Assembly: GCF_004011695.2 (NCBI RefSeq)
Contig: NC_082411.1
Coordinates: forward strand, 1,844,001 to 1,908,000
Reading direction: 5' to 3'
Source of the DNA: Ascochyta rabiei
Taxonomy: Eukaryota > Ascomycota > Dothideomycetes > Pleosporales > Didymellaceae
Length of the DNA: 64,000 nt
The notes under the pieces: generated by a model
Told to the model about the DNA's origin: nothing
Databases searched by the model: none
Seen by the model: only the letters and a program-made list of their open reading frames with translations
Shown here: positions 20,696 to 31,529 of the stretch, in pieces
Numbering within the stretch: the stretch's first letter is position 1
Layout of the letters: each line of letters starts with the position of its first letter
Made by a program: the position numbers and the translations under genes

Positions 20696-22187
20696 TCATA
20701 TCGGCCTGTTTTCTACCAGCTCTACATCGGAGCCCGATCGTTCTGTTCGGTAAATGGTGACATCTGTCGCCTTCTTGATTGCACCAAAGGGCACTGGGTT
20801 TCTGCGTTGATCTGTGTTGTGTCGCAAATACGAGCCCTTGCTGGGTCCTTCACTGGCATACTGACCATGGCTCGCATAGGTACTTATGCCTCGAACTTTA
20901 CGCAAAGCCTTGTGGAAGATTGCGTGCAACGCCGGCATACATGCGACGACGGTGAAGAGGTTCGACTCCGTTGCACACCAGTAAAGTCCGGAAACATTGT
21001 CATCTGTAACCTTGTTCAGTTACGGCCTCAATGCCCAAGTACGAAGTGCACTTACAAGTGGGGTTGGTTGTGTGTGCAAACTGAACAAACGACCACAATC
21101 GAAGACAGCTTACGACGGTGATGATGAAGCCAATGCAAAACATGGACATGATCTGAAGCTTTTTCTTGGGGGACATATTTAGTTTCGCGAGCATTGGTAG
21201 CGGGAGCGTCAGTATTGCCAGATCTAAAAAGATCTCGATTGCTCCTCTTGCAAATCCCTTCAGCTGTATCAGCGATAGTGCCAATACACACGTACGAAGT
21301 CTACTTACGAACAAACGAACGTCGACACCGCAGAAGCCTGTCATCTCTCCCCTCCAACCATCCCAAAAGAAGGGAATGGGTGTACATTGGAAGACCATGG
21401 TGAATACATTCGCGATACCGAAACATACGACCACACCCAGAAGGGTCCAGACGATTGTACGCAATCTGGGCTTGACCATAATGCGTAGGTAGAAGGCGAG
21501 AATCGATATCTGGCATAATGCTTCCGCAAGCATGTACATGAAGTAGGCAACGTAGAGCCACTTCAGACTCTCGGTTATGTTGTGGGCAGGTATACCCCAC
21601 ATGTCCCTCCCAAACCCAAGGCTCGCAGCGACGATGACAGGCACATTCATACCAATAGAGACAGCCTGGACAAAGGAAGTCAGTCCTACAGTATATCTTT
21701 CTTCTTCATGGGATTGACACTCACGCCAGAAAAACCAATCAACAAGTCATCCCAGCCGAGCTGCGCATGTGCAGATACAGCACGGTCGGTTAGCCGCATC
21801 GCCACCATCACTAACGCTAGACTCCCAAGAGATGCGACTGGTCCGATCAGAGTCTTGGTCTTGTCACGAACGGGGATTCCACAAGCGGCGTATGTCTCGT
21901 TGGTGGCTTGCAGCATCGAGACTACCGAGCATCTGCCAGCATTGCAGGCAGTAAACGTTGTCATGAAGGTTGTATCTGCACAAATACAGTCAAAGTCGCC
22001 AGCTGGGCAGGACTGTGGTACATTTGATGAAAAACACCGAGCCTGGAGGAGTGAGTCAGTGTTCGATGGGGCACGCAATTATATGGTAACATACAGCACA
22101 GGGAGGTAGTCGACTCAGGAAATCTTGCTGTGCAAAGACTTGACCTGAAAGCAGCGTCGATACTATCAGGGTAGCTAGCACCTTCAT
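20696..22187 (-). CDS. CFEM-domain, PTH11-like seven-transmembrane receptor
   Basis: Candidate G-protein-coupled receptor of the fungal CFEM/rhodopsin-like (Pth11) class, 427 residues from five exons on the minus strand: 22095-22187, 21725-22042, 21309-21665, 21056-21263 and 20696-21003. Signal peptide MKVLATLIVSTLLSGQVFAQ, then an extracellular CFEM domain with cysteines in PPCAARCFSSNVPQSC, DFDCICADTTFMTTFTACNA and CSVVSML (about residues 28-75). The membrane region follows: PVASLGSLALVMVAMRLTDR, AQLGWDDLLIGFSG, MYMLAEALCQISILAFYLRI, FGIANVFTMVFQCTPI, EIFLDLAILTLPLPMLAKLN and IMSMFCIGFIITVVSCLRLW, then NPTYDNVSGLYWCATESNLF. The cytosolic tail is basic. Introns are 45-59 bp. Family members sense surface or host cues; the ligand is unknown. 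Confidence 0.88.
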
Positions 22188-23922
22188 TCCGGCTATTGGG
22201 ATGGTTCGATGGTCAAGCGAAGAGGATGTTGGCTCCGCGGCTTCTCATATAAGACTCGCGCGGCATGTGACAAACGGGCGCAGGTACATAGGCGCAAGAA
22301 TAACAGGCTCTGCGCTCGATGCAACTCTGCCAATCTGAAAGGGCATTGATAACCAGTGAGGTTTAGCCAGAGCGGCTCATGTACCGTCCGGCAGGCCAAC
22401 GAAACCTCCGTGCCCTCGTAACTTGATATCCACACATACCAAAAGAGCTATGCGCGAAGCGTGGCTGGGGAATTTCCCGCGCTAGCGTAAGGCCCTAATT
22501 CTATCCGATGAGCGACTTTCAGATGCCGATTGTCAACGTGCCCTGATGAGGATGGTGTGCAAAACGGGGGTCCACGTTTGCTCAATCTCTTCCAAAACCC
22601 GATTGGAAAAGGTTAGTAACTCCGTTAGAAGAAGGGGGATCACCCTTTTAGGGCAGACCTTGAACGACACAAGCGTTGTTCCTGGAAGGACAACTGAACC
22701 TTTAGATTGAGAAGTGCGAAAGGCATGGCGGTAGTGGTGTACTTCTGTAAACTTGCACGTTTTCGAAGGAAGTGAGGACGCGGACCTTCGCTGCACAGTC
22801 CGCCTTGTCCTCGAACTCTCCCTGATCTGCAGTGAGGCGCCTAACACGGCACGGCATGAGCGGCTCGGAGACCAAGCTGGTGGGGCCGCCTTTTTAGGGC
22901 CAAAAATATTTCAAACAGGTAAACAAAAGCCGCTTAACACGTTGTCTCTCCTCTTTTGGGGTCTTCGCTCGTGTTCGACACAAGAACTGGTCTTACATAG
23001 GCATTTGTCAGGGACCGTGTTTTCGAGTGACAGACAAGTCGGGAGGGTCTGGAACCATGTTCGGTACTCGGACTACCGGTACTGGCTGGAACGCCTGATA
23101 GTACTTGTCAACTCCGAGAGCGGGACTCGTACGATGAACTCTGCTCACCATTCCCTCGCTCGAGCGACGATCGCTTAGTACGGATCGCAGCTGATAATTA
23201 GCATTGTGAGTGCCCTCGTCACGGTCATACTTAGGCTTGAATCTCAAGTTGAGGTCTGAGCAATGGACTGTAGCAACGTTCGTCGTTTGATTGACAAAGG
23301 CATCGCTGCTTCCCGAGAGGCTGTCTCACGGGTAGGACATGATTTCAAAACAGTTCGTCAGACGATCGTGGCTGCTGAAATCCTCCACTGAAACCTTCGA
23401 CCAATCACTGTGCTCAAGATGTCATGTCCACCGAGGCCCCTGCATTTCTCGATGCAGATGGATGTCATTGCATTAGACCGGGCGACCAGCAGGGGCCGGA
23501 GACATTTCGATGCAGGGCCAAAACACATTTTTGGGCATCTGCAAATACCACGACGACCCTGCACCCTCTGCAAGCGAAAGTGTAGTGACAAGAAATCCAC
23601 ACGATGACGTCCGCACTATTAGACGTTTTCAAACTTTAAAAGTATCTGTCTTTGGTTGACATGCGGCAACTTGTGGGAAGCCGACAGCCCCAGGGCCGGA
23701 CGCTCGCTTCAACCCGCTGCAGCGCCGCTACGTGCGATAGACCACGGAACACAACCCAGACAAGCTAACATGCCGAGGCGAACATGCTATCCACGACTGT
23801 AACAGTCTTGCGTCCCCGCTACAGACAAAGACCTGTATTGATGGGCGAGGGGCAGCTGCTATCTCTCTTTGCTGTCTTCTTCCTTCTATCGTCTTGTCGA
23901 GCCAACAGGTCAAACCGTCAAT
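22188..23922. other. Intergenic between receptor and P450, no gene seen
   Basis: 1.7 kb between the divergent receptor and P450 genes. It contains many short frames but none with a recognisable family or consistent composition. Both promoters are expected at the two ends. Confidence 0.4.
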
Positions 23923-25670
23923 ATGGCTTTCGTATCGTCAACAGGACTGATTCTTCTGTTGGGTGTCCTTGCTGCATACTTGATTAATAAGTTTGTTACA
24001 TCAAAATCCCACGAGCACCCCTTACCACCAGGCCCGAAGGGCCTTCCTTTGCTTGGAAATGTCAACGACCTACCGAAGCCTGGAGGAGGACTCGAAGCCC
24101 ATCATTGGCTAAAGCACAAAGATGAATACGGACCGATCAGCTCTGTCACTGTCCTAGGCCAGACAATTGTCATTATCAACGATGCGCAGATTGCACTTGA
24201 GCTTCTCAGAGACCGAGCTCAACACTCTGCTCGGCCTCATATGGTCTTTGCTAGTGATATGTACGTCGGAATCCCTGCTCTTTCGAGACAGGAGATCAGT
24301 GTGTAGACGCGGTGTTAACGAAAGATGCAGGATCGGATGGAAGAACACACTGGCCTTCAGCGGCTACACAGACAACTTTAAAATCCACCGAAAGAACATC
24401 GCTAGTGTTGCTGGCAGCAACACGTCCCTCAAGCTCTTCGATCGCGCGCAAGAAGAGGAATCTGTTCACTTTCTACTAAACCTTCTCGATTCACCAGAGA
24501 ATCTGTTCGATCACATCAAGAAAGAAGCTGGTGCGGTCATTCTCAAGATCACCTATGGATATACCGCGGAACCAAAGGGCAAAGACCATCTCGTGGACAT
24601 GGCTGGCAAAGCAATGCACGAGTTCTCCGACGCGACGATAGCTGGGAAATGGCCTGTGGATATCATGCCATTCCGTAAGTACACCTGGAGATCTTTGAGA
24701 GGCGCCGTACCTAACCTCGTCAGTGCAATATCTTCCCGACTGGTTTCCTGGCGCTGGCTTCAAGCAGACTGCCCGCGACATGGCTCGCCAGTTGCAACAG
24801 ACCACTGAACAGCCCTACGAGTTTGTCAAGCAGCAGATGCGCGAAAAGAAACACAAAGTCTCCTTTCTCTCACAGGCTCTCGAGAACATTGGCTCAGACG
24901 CTGGGATGGAGCGTATCCACAAGTGGTCTGCATCCTCCATGTATCTTGGTGGCGCCGATACTACGGTTTCTTCGCTGATGACATTCTTCCTGGCCATGAC
25001 TGTGTTCCCAGAAGTTCAAAAGAAGGCTCAGGAGGAACTTGACCGTGTCATTGGTGGCAGTCGTCTGCCTAACAGTACTGACAAGGGCAAACTGCCGTAC
25101 ATTGAGGCTGTGGTCAAGGAGACACATCGTTGGCACCCTGTTGCACCTCTGGCGTTGCCGCATGCAGCTACACAAGAGGACGTCATTCACGGATACCGGA
25201 TTCCCAAAGGCGCTCTTATACTGCCGAACAACTGGTAAGGCTATTATGTGATTCTCAGTAGCGTATGCTAATCTTGTGATAGGTGGTTTACCCACGACCC
25301 CGCTGTCTACGCCTCGCCCATGGAGTTCCGCCCCGAACGCTTCCTAGGCCCGACCCCTGAGCCTGATCCTCGCACCTGGACATTCGGCTACGGACGTCGT
25401 GTATGCCCTGGTCGTTACGTCGCCGACAACGCGCTCTTCATCACCATTGCACAGGCGCTATCGGTCTTCAGGATCGAGAAGCTGGTCGAAGACGGCAAGG
25501 TGGTGGAGCCGGAACTCAAGTTCGAGCCTGGTGTCGTCAGCCACCCAATTCCTTACCGGACAAGCATCACGCCGAGGAGCGAGAAGTGCGCGCAGCTGGT
25601 CAGGGATGCGGAAGCGGAGTACCCGTGGGAAGAGAGCGATGCTCAGAAATTGAAGAACATCGCAGTGTAG
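23923..25670 (+). CDS. Cytochrome P450 monooxygenase
   Basis: About 526 residues in four exons: 23923-24260, 24331-24674, 24724-25234 and 25283-25670. An N-terminal membrane anchor (LILLLGVLAAYLIN) is followed by the proline hinge PLPPGPKGLPLLGN. Diagnostic motifs are all present: I-helix GGADTTVSS (oxygen activation), K-helix ExxR as KETHR, PERF, and the heme loop FGYGRRVCPGR with its cysteine ligand. The ER-bound enzyme needs a P450 reductase, not encoded here. Sequence around the hinge and the GWKN/IHRKNI region resembles fungal P450s annotated as O-methylsterigmatocystin oxidoreductase-like, but the substrate is not predictable. All splice junctions are in consensus and in frame. No biosynthetic core gene (PKS, NRPS, terpene synthase) lies nearby. 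Confidence 0.93.
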
Positions 25671-26204
25671 AAATGGTGTACCTGGGAATCGTCTTTACAG
25701 CGACAGTCTGCAGTTATGCTATACCAAAAATAACATAAATTAAGGATCGCCTTTCTGCTTAGTTCCTTCACTAGGTACTTGTCCAACTTCTCTTACGACT
25801 AGTACGCCCTATGGCATCGATGTATTTGCTCGGTAACTCTGAACACTGAGAATTGCCCAGCACTCCACGATCGATGCTGGCTTTGGTAATCCTCCCGGTC
25901 AACGCCACCCACGTGGCAGCCAGACGCCTCTCATTAGGCGAGAATCTACACCTTGCAGGGATGCTGGGATGACCGCAACTACGACACTATGTACCTTCTC
26001 ACCACGGACACGAACGGACGATCTCTGAGCCAAGGCCTTGAGAACGCAACCGCGTGTTGTATGCCAGCAGCAATGATTGGGCGCAACGGACGGATCAGGG
26101 TAGCCATGAGTGCATGAGAAGTCCGGGCAGCGACCAATATAAGTAAGACCAGCGCTCAAACACACAGTGATGCACCGCTGCGCTCTGTTGTGCCAACCTT
26201 CAGC
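25671..26204. other. Intergenic P450 / EEP gene
   Basis: 534 bp between two plus-strand genes; terminator and promoter DNA is expected. A minus-strand open frame at 25899-26165 has no family resemblance. Confidence 0.35.
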
Positions 26205-27137
26205 ATGCGGCTTGCAATGCTCACGGCGCTCTCGGTGCTCGCCTCACCAGTCATGTCAGCCGGCCTGCAACCACACGCAGGACCTCGCGCCGCAACCACG
26301 CAGGATTTCCGCTCCGTGACCTTCAACATCCGCTACGCTGCACCAGCCAGCACCAACGAGCGGCCGTGGTCCGTCCGCGGTCCTCTCGTGACATCGCAGC
26401 TGAAAAACACCACTGCGACCGCGACATCCCGCGGCAGCATTCCCGTCATCGGCCTGCAGGAGGTTCTGCACCAGCAACTGCTGGACATCAAAGCCGGACT
26501 GGGGTCGTCCTGGTCGCACCTGGGAACGGGCCAGGACGACGGTAAAGCCAGCGGCGAATACGTGCCGCTGCTCTACCAGCCCTGCGTTCTGCGCCTCGTT
26601 TCCTCGACCCAGAAATGGCTCTCGCCCACGCCGGACGTGCCGTCGTTCTGGCCCGGGGCCGGCTCGCGGCGCTACGTGATTGTGGCCGTGTTCGAGGTCG
26701 TCGCGACGCGCAGGCTCGTCGTGGTCGCGAACACGCATCTCGACAATGCGAGCCAGACGGCGCGAATCGAGGGGGTGAAGATCGTGCTCAGCACCATCCG
26801 TGCGGTGCGCGCGCAGTACGGCGCTCTGCCTGTCGTGCTCACGGGAGACTTCAACTCGGCGCCTGGGTCGGGCGATGCGTATGGGACTGCTGACCAGGAC
26901 GGGCTGCTGGGGGAGCTGTACGCGCTGGCTAAGCCGGAGCAGCGGTTTGGGCCTGAGGGGACGTTCAGTGGGTTTGATCCTAGCGCCGAGCCGAATGATC
27001 GTATTGATTTCATCTGGCTGGGTCCGAACGCGTCGACCACTTGGGAGGTGGAGAGGTATGAGGTGTTGGGTAATGTTGTGGGAGGTGTGTATATCAGTGA
27101 TCATCGAGCGGTGGTCGGGGACGTAAGGCTTCTGTAA
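26205..27137 (+). CDS. Secreted endonuclease/exonuclease/phosphatase (EEP) family protein
   Basis: 310 residues, intronless. The signal peptide MRLAMLTALSVLASPVMSAG directs secretion. The EEP/DNase I fold is complete: VTFNIRYAA (first strand with metal-site Asn), VIGLQEVLHQQLLDI (catalytic Glu), RLVVVANTHLDN (Asn-Thr-His-Leu), VVLTGDFNSAPGSGD (Gly-Asp-Phe-Asn), DRIDFIWLGPNA and the closing ISDHRAVVGDV (Ser-Asp-His). All expected metal and catalytic residues are present, so an active Mg-dependent phosphodiesterase or phosphatase is likely. The target (nucleic acid, inositol phosphate or another phosphoester) is not resolved. The sequence is much more GC-rich than its neighbours, and long antisense frames over it are shadows of that composition. 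The ATG at 26205 gives the best signal peptide. Confidence 0.88.
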   Translation: MRLAMLTALSVLASPVMSAGLQPHAGPRAATTQDFRSVTFNIRYAAPASTNERPWSVRGPLVTSQLKNTTATATSRGSIPVIGLQEVLHQQLLDIKAGLGSSWSHLGTGQDDGKASGEYVPLLYQPCVLRLVSSTQKWLSPTPDVPSFWPGAGSRRYVIVAVFEVVATRRLVVVANTHLDNASQTARIEGVKIVLSTIRAVRAQYGALPVVLTGDFNSAPGSGDAYGTADQDGLLGELYALAKPEQRFGPEGTFSGFDPSAEPNDRIDFIWLGPNASTTWEVERYEVLGNVVGGVYISDHRAVVGDVRLL

Positions 27138-27333
27138 AGTATTGCATTGGGGACCTCACTCTGAGCGAGAAACACAGCACGCTTCTGTTCATCTGCTCTG
27201 TATCACGTTGCCACGTTATAGCCCGTATAGAAAGCATCACGCATGCTCAACGGCTCAGTCGACTTTTGTCTCAGATCTCCCGCTCCCTTCCTCGTTCTCG
27301 TCTCTGTACCTTTCCCTCCCCTCCCCTTCTCTC

Positions 27334-28729
27334 TCAGGAGGCTGCGATGCGGAGGCCTACAGGTAGGGCCTTGACTTTAAGGTTGTCAAGGTCAAGTGTT
27401 ATAATGAGAAGGGTGTCGACAAAGTTGAGGATGAAGAGAATGGCGGCAAGTGTCCATGCTGCGGTGCTGGAGAAGAGCAGGGTATAGCACCGACGTGGGT
27501 AATTGAGAAGAAAGCGCAGTGAGAGTTTGAGGGAAGACGTTGCAGGAGCGAGCTTGTACATGGTCAAGATCAGCAGGCGCAAGAGAACCACCTCAGTATT
27601 GAGTTTGGCATGTTCGCGACTCATCACCTACTTTCAGCAGCGCGCGCAGTGCGCTGTATTCAACGCCTAACGAGGCCAGACTGACGGGCTCAGCCATCCT
27701 TGGTCGGGTATCGCTAGAATGACTGGGTGTGCGACCGAGCACAAAGATGATGATACAGCTCTGACCATGGAGGTGGCCCTGCTACGGCTCATGGCTCGAC
27801 TTGAGCTTGCAATAGCAGGAGTCTGCTTGATGGCATCCTCATTACCATCTGTCCAGCGTTGGGACAAGATCTTCGCGTGTGCGTAGAACTCACCGTCTGA
27901 GTCTGAAGTGATATGTTGGCCTGGTGGAGTGCCAGTCACGAAGAGTATAAGGATCGGCATGCTCATACCATCTTGCTCTCACGGGCCGGGGATGTAGACG
28001 CCCTTTTCCGGAGCATCACCTCGTTGCGGGTCCGGTGCAGATGAGATGTGCGACACCATAGGTCTCGAACCTTCAGCACCGAGCTGCGACTGTGTCGCTG
28101 CTTGTGTGATTAAGATCTTCTCTGTCTCTTGTCAGTAACCCCAGAAAACCGTGTGCGCTACAAAGAGAGGCTTACTTGGCATCGCCGTCTCGCCGGTGAG
28201 ACCACCCTCCATATTCCGCATGTCTGCATTTCTTGCAGTAGCCTGCTTTTGGTTCTCGCGAAGTGCGTCGGGTATGCTTGTGACTATGCACTATATCAGC
28301 TGATCATACATCTACCAGGAACGGGAGCCCTATCAATATCCTTGAACCGTTTGCTGAACCACCTCAATCTCACCACGACGACAAGCGCATCGATAAGGCC
28401 CAGGTTCGTCACAATCGGGGTGATGTAGATGAAGATCTGCTGGTAAGTCTCAAGAGCCTTTATATCCACACTGTCGCTCGGCCAAACCGAGTCTCGCAAC
28501 AGGGTTATTGTCCACTCACGGGTTCAACCCAGATTCTGTCGATGTGCTGACGCCGAAGAAGTGCGAGTCAATGGCATAGAGGTTGCCATGCGGATACATG
28601 ATGATCAGGGCTAGTATACCAAAGCTGAGAATGTACGCGTCTGTGGTGGGTTAGCGCGGTATCGCTGCGTGCCCAGGCAATGGGAACTTAACAACGGAGC
28701 GTGATGAAGTTGATAGGTGGTTTCCACAT
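27334..28729 (-). pseudogene. Decayed TRK-type potassium transporter
   Basis: Minus-strand remnant of a fungal TRK K+ transporter. Exon 28693-28729 (MWKPPINFITLR) joins at 28640 to YAYILSFGILALIIMYPHGN and then HFFGVSTSTESGLNP, the first pore loop. After a further intron comes VDIKALETYQQIFIYITPIV and VVVVRLRWFSKRFKDI, as in TRK proteins. The long hydrophilic loop follows in pieces (NADMRNMEGGLTGETAMP, VSHISSAPDPQRGDAP). Then PVSLASLGVEYSALRALLKV jumps almost directly to LLRLLILTMYKLAP and FLLNYPRRCYTLLFSSTAAW, skipping the second pore region. The frame stops at 27334 after LPVGLRIAAS, where intact proteins continue into the third pore loop. Thus an internal deletion plus loss of the C-terminal part; transport is not possible. 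Confidence 0.75.
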
Positions 28730-28959
28730 GTTGCGCAACTTTTCCTGGCTATCTGAAGACGAGATTCTCCCAGTCAGAGAAGGCCATCAGATTGGGCTGC
28801 GCAATCTTTGGTGTAAGGTGCAGATGAAGGATGGTACAAGGGCTGGGAGAAAGAACAGCAGCGGCCTATTTGGATCTTTCAAGCCGTTGTTTCGTGTGCC
28901 TCAGCCAACTAGAAGACTAATCGCTACGTCATTACGAGGGAGCTTGTTTTTTTTTTGGC

Positions 28960-29335
28960 CAATCGCGCGCCCTTACCTACTAAAACGTACCTCTTGCTTC
29001 AGCGTAGACTCCCTAGCTACGTAACCTAGATTAAATTATAGAATCTATACTATCTTATAGTATAAGTAAGGTCCTATATAGTTATCTACTTTCTATAAGA
29101 ATTATATCTATTCTGCTACTAATATAGTACATATATAAAGCTACTATTAAGAGGAAGTAGAAGATCTTTTTTGCTACTTTCTTACTACTAAATAAAAGAA
29201 TATTCCTATATAACTTTATTAAAGAAGTTTTTCTCTATAGGATAGTTAGGTCTTATAAGATATAACTACGTTATGCAGTTGTTATTCCACTATTTAAAGG
29301 GTAGTTATGGTTTTTGCTGATTTTTAAATGTTCCA
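28960..29335. repeat. AT-rich block, probable RIP-degraded transposon relic
   Basis: A sharply bounded A+T-rich stretch, full of TATA, CTA and TAG words and without any long frame, sits between the TRK pseudogene and the GC-rich RRP3 gene. This composition is what RIP leaves in ascomycete repeats, so a dead transposable element is the likely origin. The flanks 28927-28970 and, inverted, 29325-29385 resemble each other loosely (GCTACG, AGCT, a T run, TGG, ATC, CGCG in order), which could be remains of terminal inverted repeats. No transposase is readable. Confidence 0.5.
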
Positions 29336-29753
29336 CGCGACTGATCAACCAGAAAAAAAAGAAAAAGAGCTTCTTCGTAGCCAGTAAGAATAAAAATAGG
29401 GTTTAGTTAAGCATAGTAAATACAGCACGTAACAGCACAGCACATCTACCCAGCCACTACATCGTATCCAAGACTCTACATACGATAAAAGGAACAGCAC
29501 CTGCCCTGTTCACAGCGAAACGACCACCTCCACGGTATGCGAACAGGGTAGGCGAATCTTCTTCTCCCCGGACTGTGTGAAACTACGCTGTAGACTCAGG
29601 GTTTCCGTGGTTTGGGATAGTCGGCTGGCGAGGTTGGTTTGTGTATGTGAGGGCAATGCATCTTGATGTGTGACGGTGGGGTGGTGTCGAGATGAATAAT
29701 GGTTGTGAAAGTGGGATATCATACACCTACACACTCTACAATCAACATGCGAC

Positions 29754-31328
29754 TCAGCCCTCTTCTCTATCCATGTCGGCTCTCCCGCGCTTCCCGCGCA
29801 TGCCGCCCCGCCCACCGCCGCCGCCGCCTCGTCCCTTGCCGCGCTGCTCGTGGATCAACTTCATTTCGCGGACAGCGACGCGCTGTGCCTCGCCAACGCG
29901 CTCGGCGTACACGAGCGCCTCGTCCTTGGGCACGACTTCCTCCTCGACCTTTGTGCCCAGTGCGTTCTCGATGCGCAGCCAGATCTCGACATCGTACTGC
30001 GTGACAAAGGATACGGCTTTGCCAGACTTGCCGGCTCGCGCCGTGCGGCCCACGCGGTGGACGTATGTCTGTGAGTCGGAGGGGAGGTCGAGGTTGACGA
30101 CTAGATCGACGGACGGGATATCCAGACCACGGGCAGCGACGTCGGTGGCGACGAGGATGTCGCGCGACTTGCTCTTGAACTTGCTCAGTGCGCCCAGACG
30201 CGCAGATTGCGAGAGCTGGCCGTGCAGGGGGATGGCGCCGAAGCCGAGGGTGCGAAGGAGGATGGCGATGCGCTGGGTCTCGTTGACGGTGCGGGTGAAG
30301 ATGATGGTGGGGTGGCCGAGGTTTTCGTTGAGCAGGTGGATGAGGAAGAGGTCCTTGTGCTTGTGCGGGAGGAAGAAGTAGCGCTGCAGGAGAGTGGAGA
30401 CGACCTGGTGGCTGGAGCTGGAGATGGACACGCGGACAGGGTTTTGCAGGGCGGCGCGCTGGAGGGACTCGACCTTGGAGGACATTGTGGCAGAGAAGAG
30501 GTAGGTGTGGCGGCCGTCGCGGGGCAAGACCTTGAGGATCTTGTCGAGGACGGGGCCGAAGTCGAGATCGAGGAGACGGTCGGCCTCATCGAGGACCATG
30601 TACTTGAGGTAGCGCAGGGAGAAGCCCTTTGTGTTCTCGAGGTGGTCGAGCAGTCGTCCGGGGGTGGCGACAACGATGTGCGGTCGCTTGGAGAGCGCAA
30701 TGGCCTGGGGGACCATGTCCATGCCGCCGACGAGGGTTGCGCACTTGACATTGATGATGCTGCCAAGGGCGTCCACCTGCTGGGAGATCTGATATGCCAG
30801 CTCTCGCGTAGGCGCCAGGATGAGGCCGAATAGCGATTGAGGCTTCTCGAGGAGAGACTGCAGGATGGGCAGCACGAAGGCGGCCGTCTTTCCAGAGCCC
30901 GTCTCTGCCAGACCGATGACGTCGCGGCCCTCGAGCGCGAGCGGGATGGCCTGGGTCTGGATGGGCGTGGGGTGGATGAACTTGAGGGCCTCACAGGCGT
31001 CGCAGAGCTCCTCGCGGACGCCGAGGTCGGCGAATGTTTTCTTTGCGTCGTCTTGTGGAGTGTCTGCTGGTGGTGTGTTTGTTATTGGTTTGTCTGTTAT
31101 TGGTGTGTCTGTTATTGGTGTGTCTGTTGGTGGTGTGTCTGCTGCTGTCTCGTCTGCTGCGGCCTCCTCTTGCACTTCCTCTTCATCCTCGCTGCTCTCT
31201 GATGCTGGCGGTGGTGGTGGTTTGGTCAATTTCGCAGGCTTTGCAGACTTCTCGCTGCGTGCAAGCTTCACTTTGGGCGGCGCGGCACCGGCCAGTGCGT
31301 TGAGCTTCCTCTTCTTGATCGCCGACAT
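29754..31328 (-). CDS. RRP3: ATP-dependent DEAD-box rRNA helicase RRP3
   Basis: 524-residue nucleolar DEAD-box helicase, family Rrp3/DDX47, needed for 35S pre-rRNA cleavage and 18S rRNA production. Motifs in order: Q-motif [17 protein letters not shown] and [13 protein letters not shown] (99-131), Walker A AETGSGKT (141-148), [34 protein letters not shown] in [39 protein letters not shown] and [10 protein letters not shown]. The [14 protein letters not shown] and GGMDM sequences are typical of Rrp3 rather than other DEAD proteins. The N-terminus (1-95) is basic, then acidic ([14 protein letters not shown]), and contains a pentapeptide repeat. The C-terminus is a short RGG tail, [20 protein letters not shown]. 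Intronless, divergent from SSF1. Confidence 0.95.
   Translation of the reverse strand: MSAIKKRKLNALAGAAPPKVKLARSEKSAKPAKLTKPPPPPASESSEDEEEVQEEAAADETAADTPPTDTPITDTPITDKPITNTPPADTPQDDAKKTFADLGVREELCDACEALKFIHPTPIQTQAIPLALEGRDVIGLAETGSGKTAAFVLPILQSLLEKPQSLFGLILAPTRELAYQISQQVDALGSIINVKCATLVGGMDMVPQAIALSKRPHIVVATPGRLLDHLENTKGFSLRYLKYMVLDEADRLLDLDFGPVLDKILKVLPRDGRHTYLFSATMSSKVESLQRAALQNPVRVSISSSSHQVVSTLLQRYFFLPHKHKDLFLIHLLNENLGHPTIIFTRTVNETQRIAILLRTLGFGAIPLHGQLSQSARLGALSKFKSKSRDILVATDVAARGLDIPSVDLVVNLDLPSDSQTYVHRVGRTARAGKSGKAVSFVTQYDVEIWLRIENALGTKVEEEVVPKDEALVYAERVGEAQRVAVREMKLIHEQRGKGRGGGGGGRGGMRGKRGRADMDREEG
31062..31145 (-). repeat. 15-bp coding minisatellite in RRP3
   Basis: About five to six copies of a 15 bp unit encode a TDTPI-type pentapeptide array (residues about 66-91: [25 protein letters not shown]) in the acidic linker before the helicase core. 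Copies are in frame and slightly diverged. Confidence 0.85.
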
Positions 31329-31529
31329 TTTAGGTATTCGCGGCGTCCAAGTGGGTGTTTGCGGCGTCGAAGCCTCGGTGGTGCCTCCAGAAAATGTCGG
31401 CGGGCCTTATCTTATCGGCGTGCACGGGCCATATCGAAAAAAGTTGGCCCAGTGCGGACTTCCGCGAGATGGGTGCGAGAGCAGCGACCTTCACGGTCAC
31501 CACCGCACAACCACCGCACAACCGGCACC
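31329..31529. promoter_or_regulatory. Shared divergent promoter RRP3 / SSF1
   Basis: Only 201 bp separate the start codons of two ribosome-biogenesis genes facing away from each other. This spacer must carry both promoters and is likely a bidirectional one. I looked for PAC and RRPE-type rRNA-processing elements: a GCGAGATGGG and a TCGAAAAAAGTT word are only loose resemblances, so no site is called. Confidence 0.6.

Noticed and set aside
23923..26204. P450 region as part of a secondary-metabolite cluster
   Set aside because: No PKS, NRPS, terpene cyclase or DMATS within the window; neighbours are a receptor and a nuclease-like protein.
26256..27104. 282-codon antisense open frame over the EEP gene
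   Set aside because: Arg/Pro-rich shadow caused by the high GC content of the EEP coding strand; the sense frame has all catalytic motifs.
30185..30994. 269-codon alternative frame and the plus-strand 208-codon frame over RRP3
   Set aside because: Ser/Pro/Arg low-complexity shadows of the helicase frame, with no domain.
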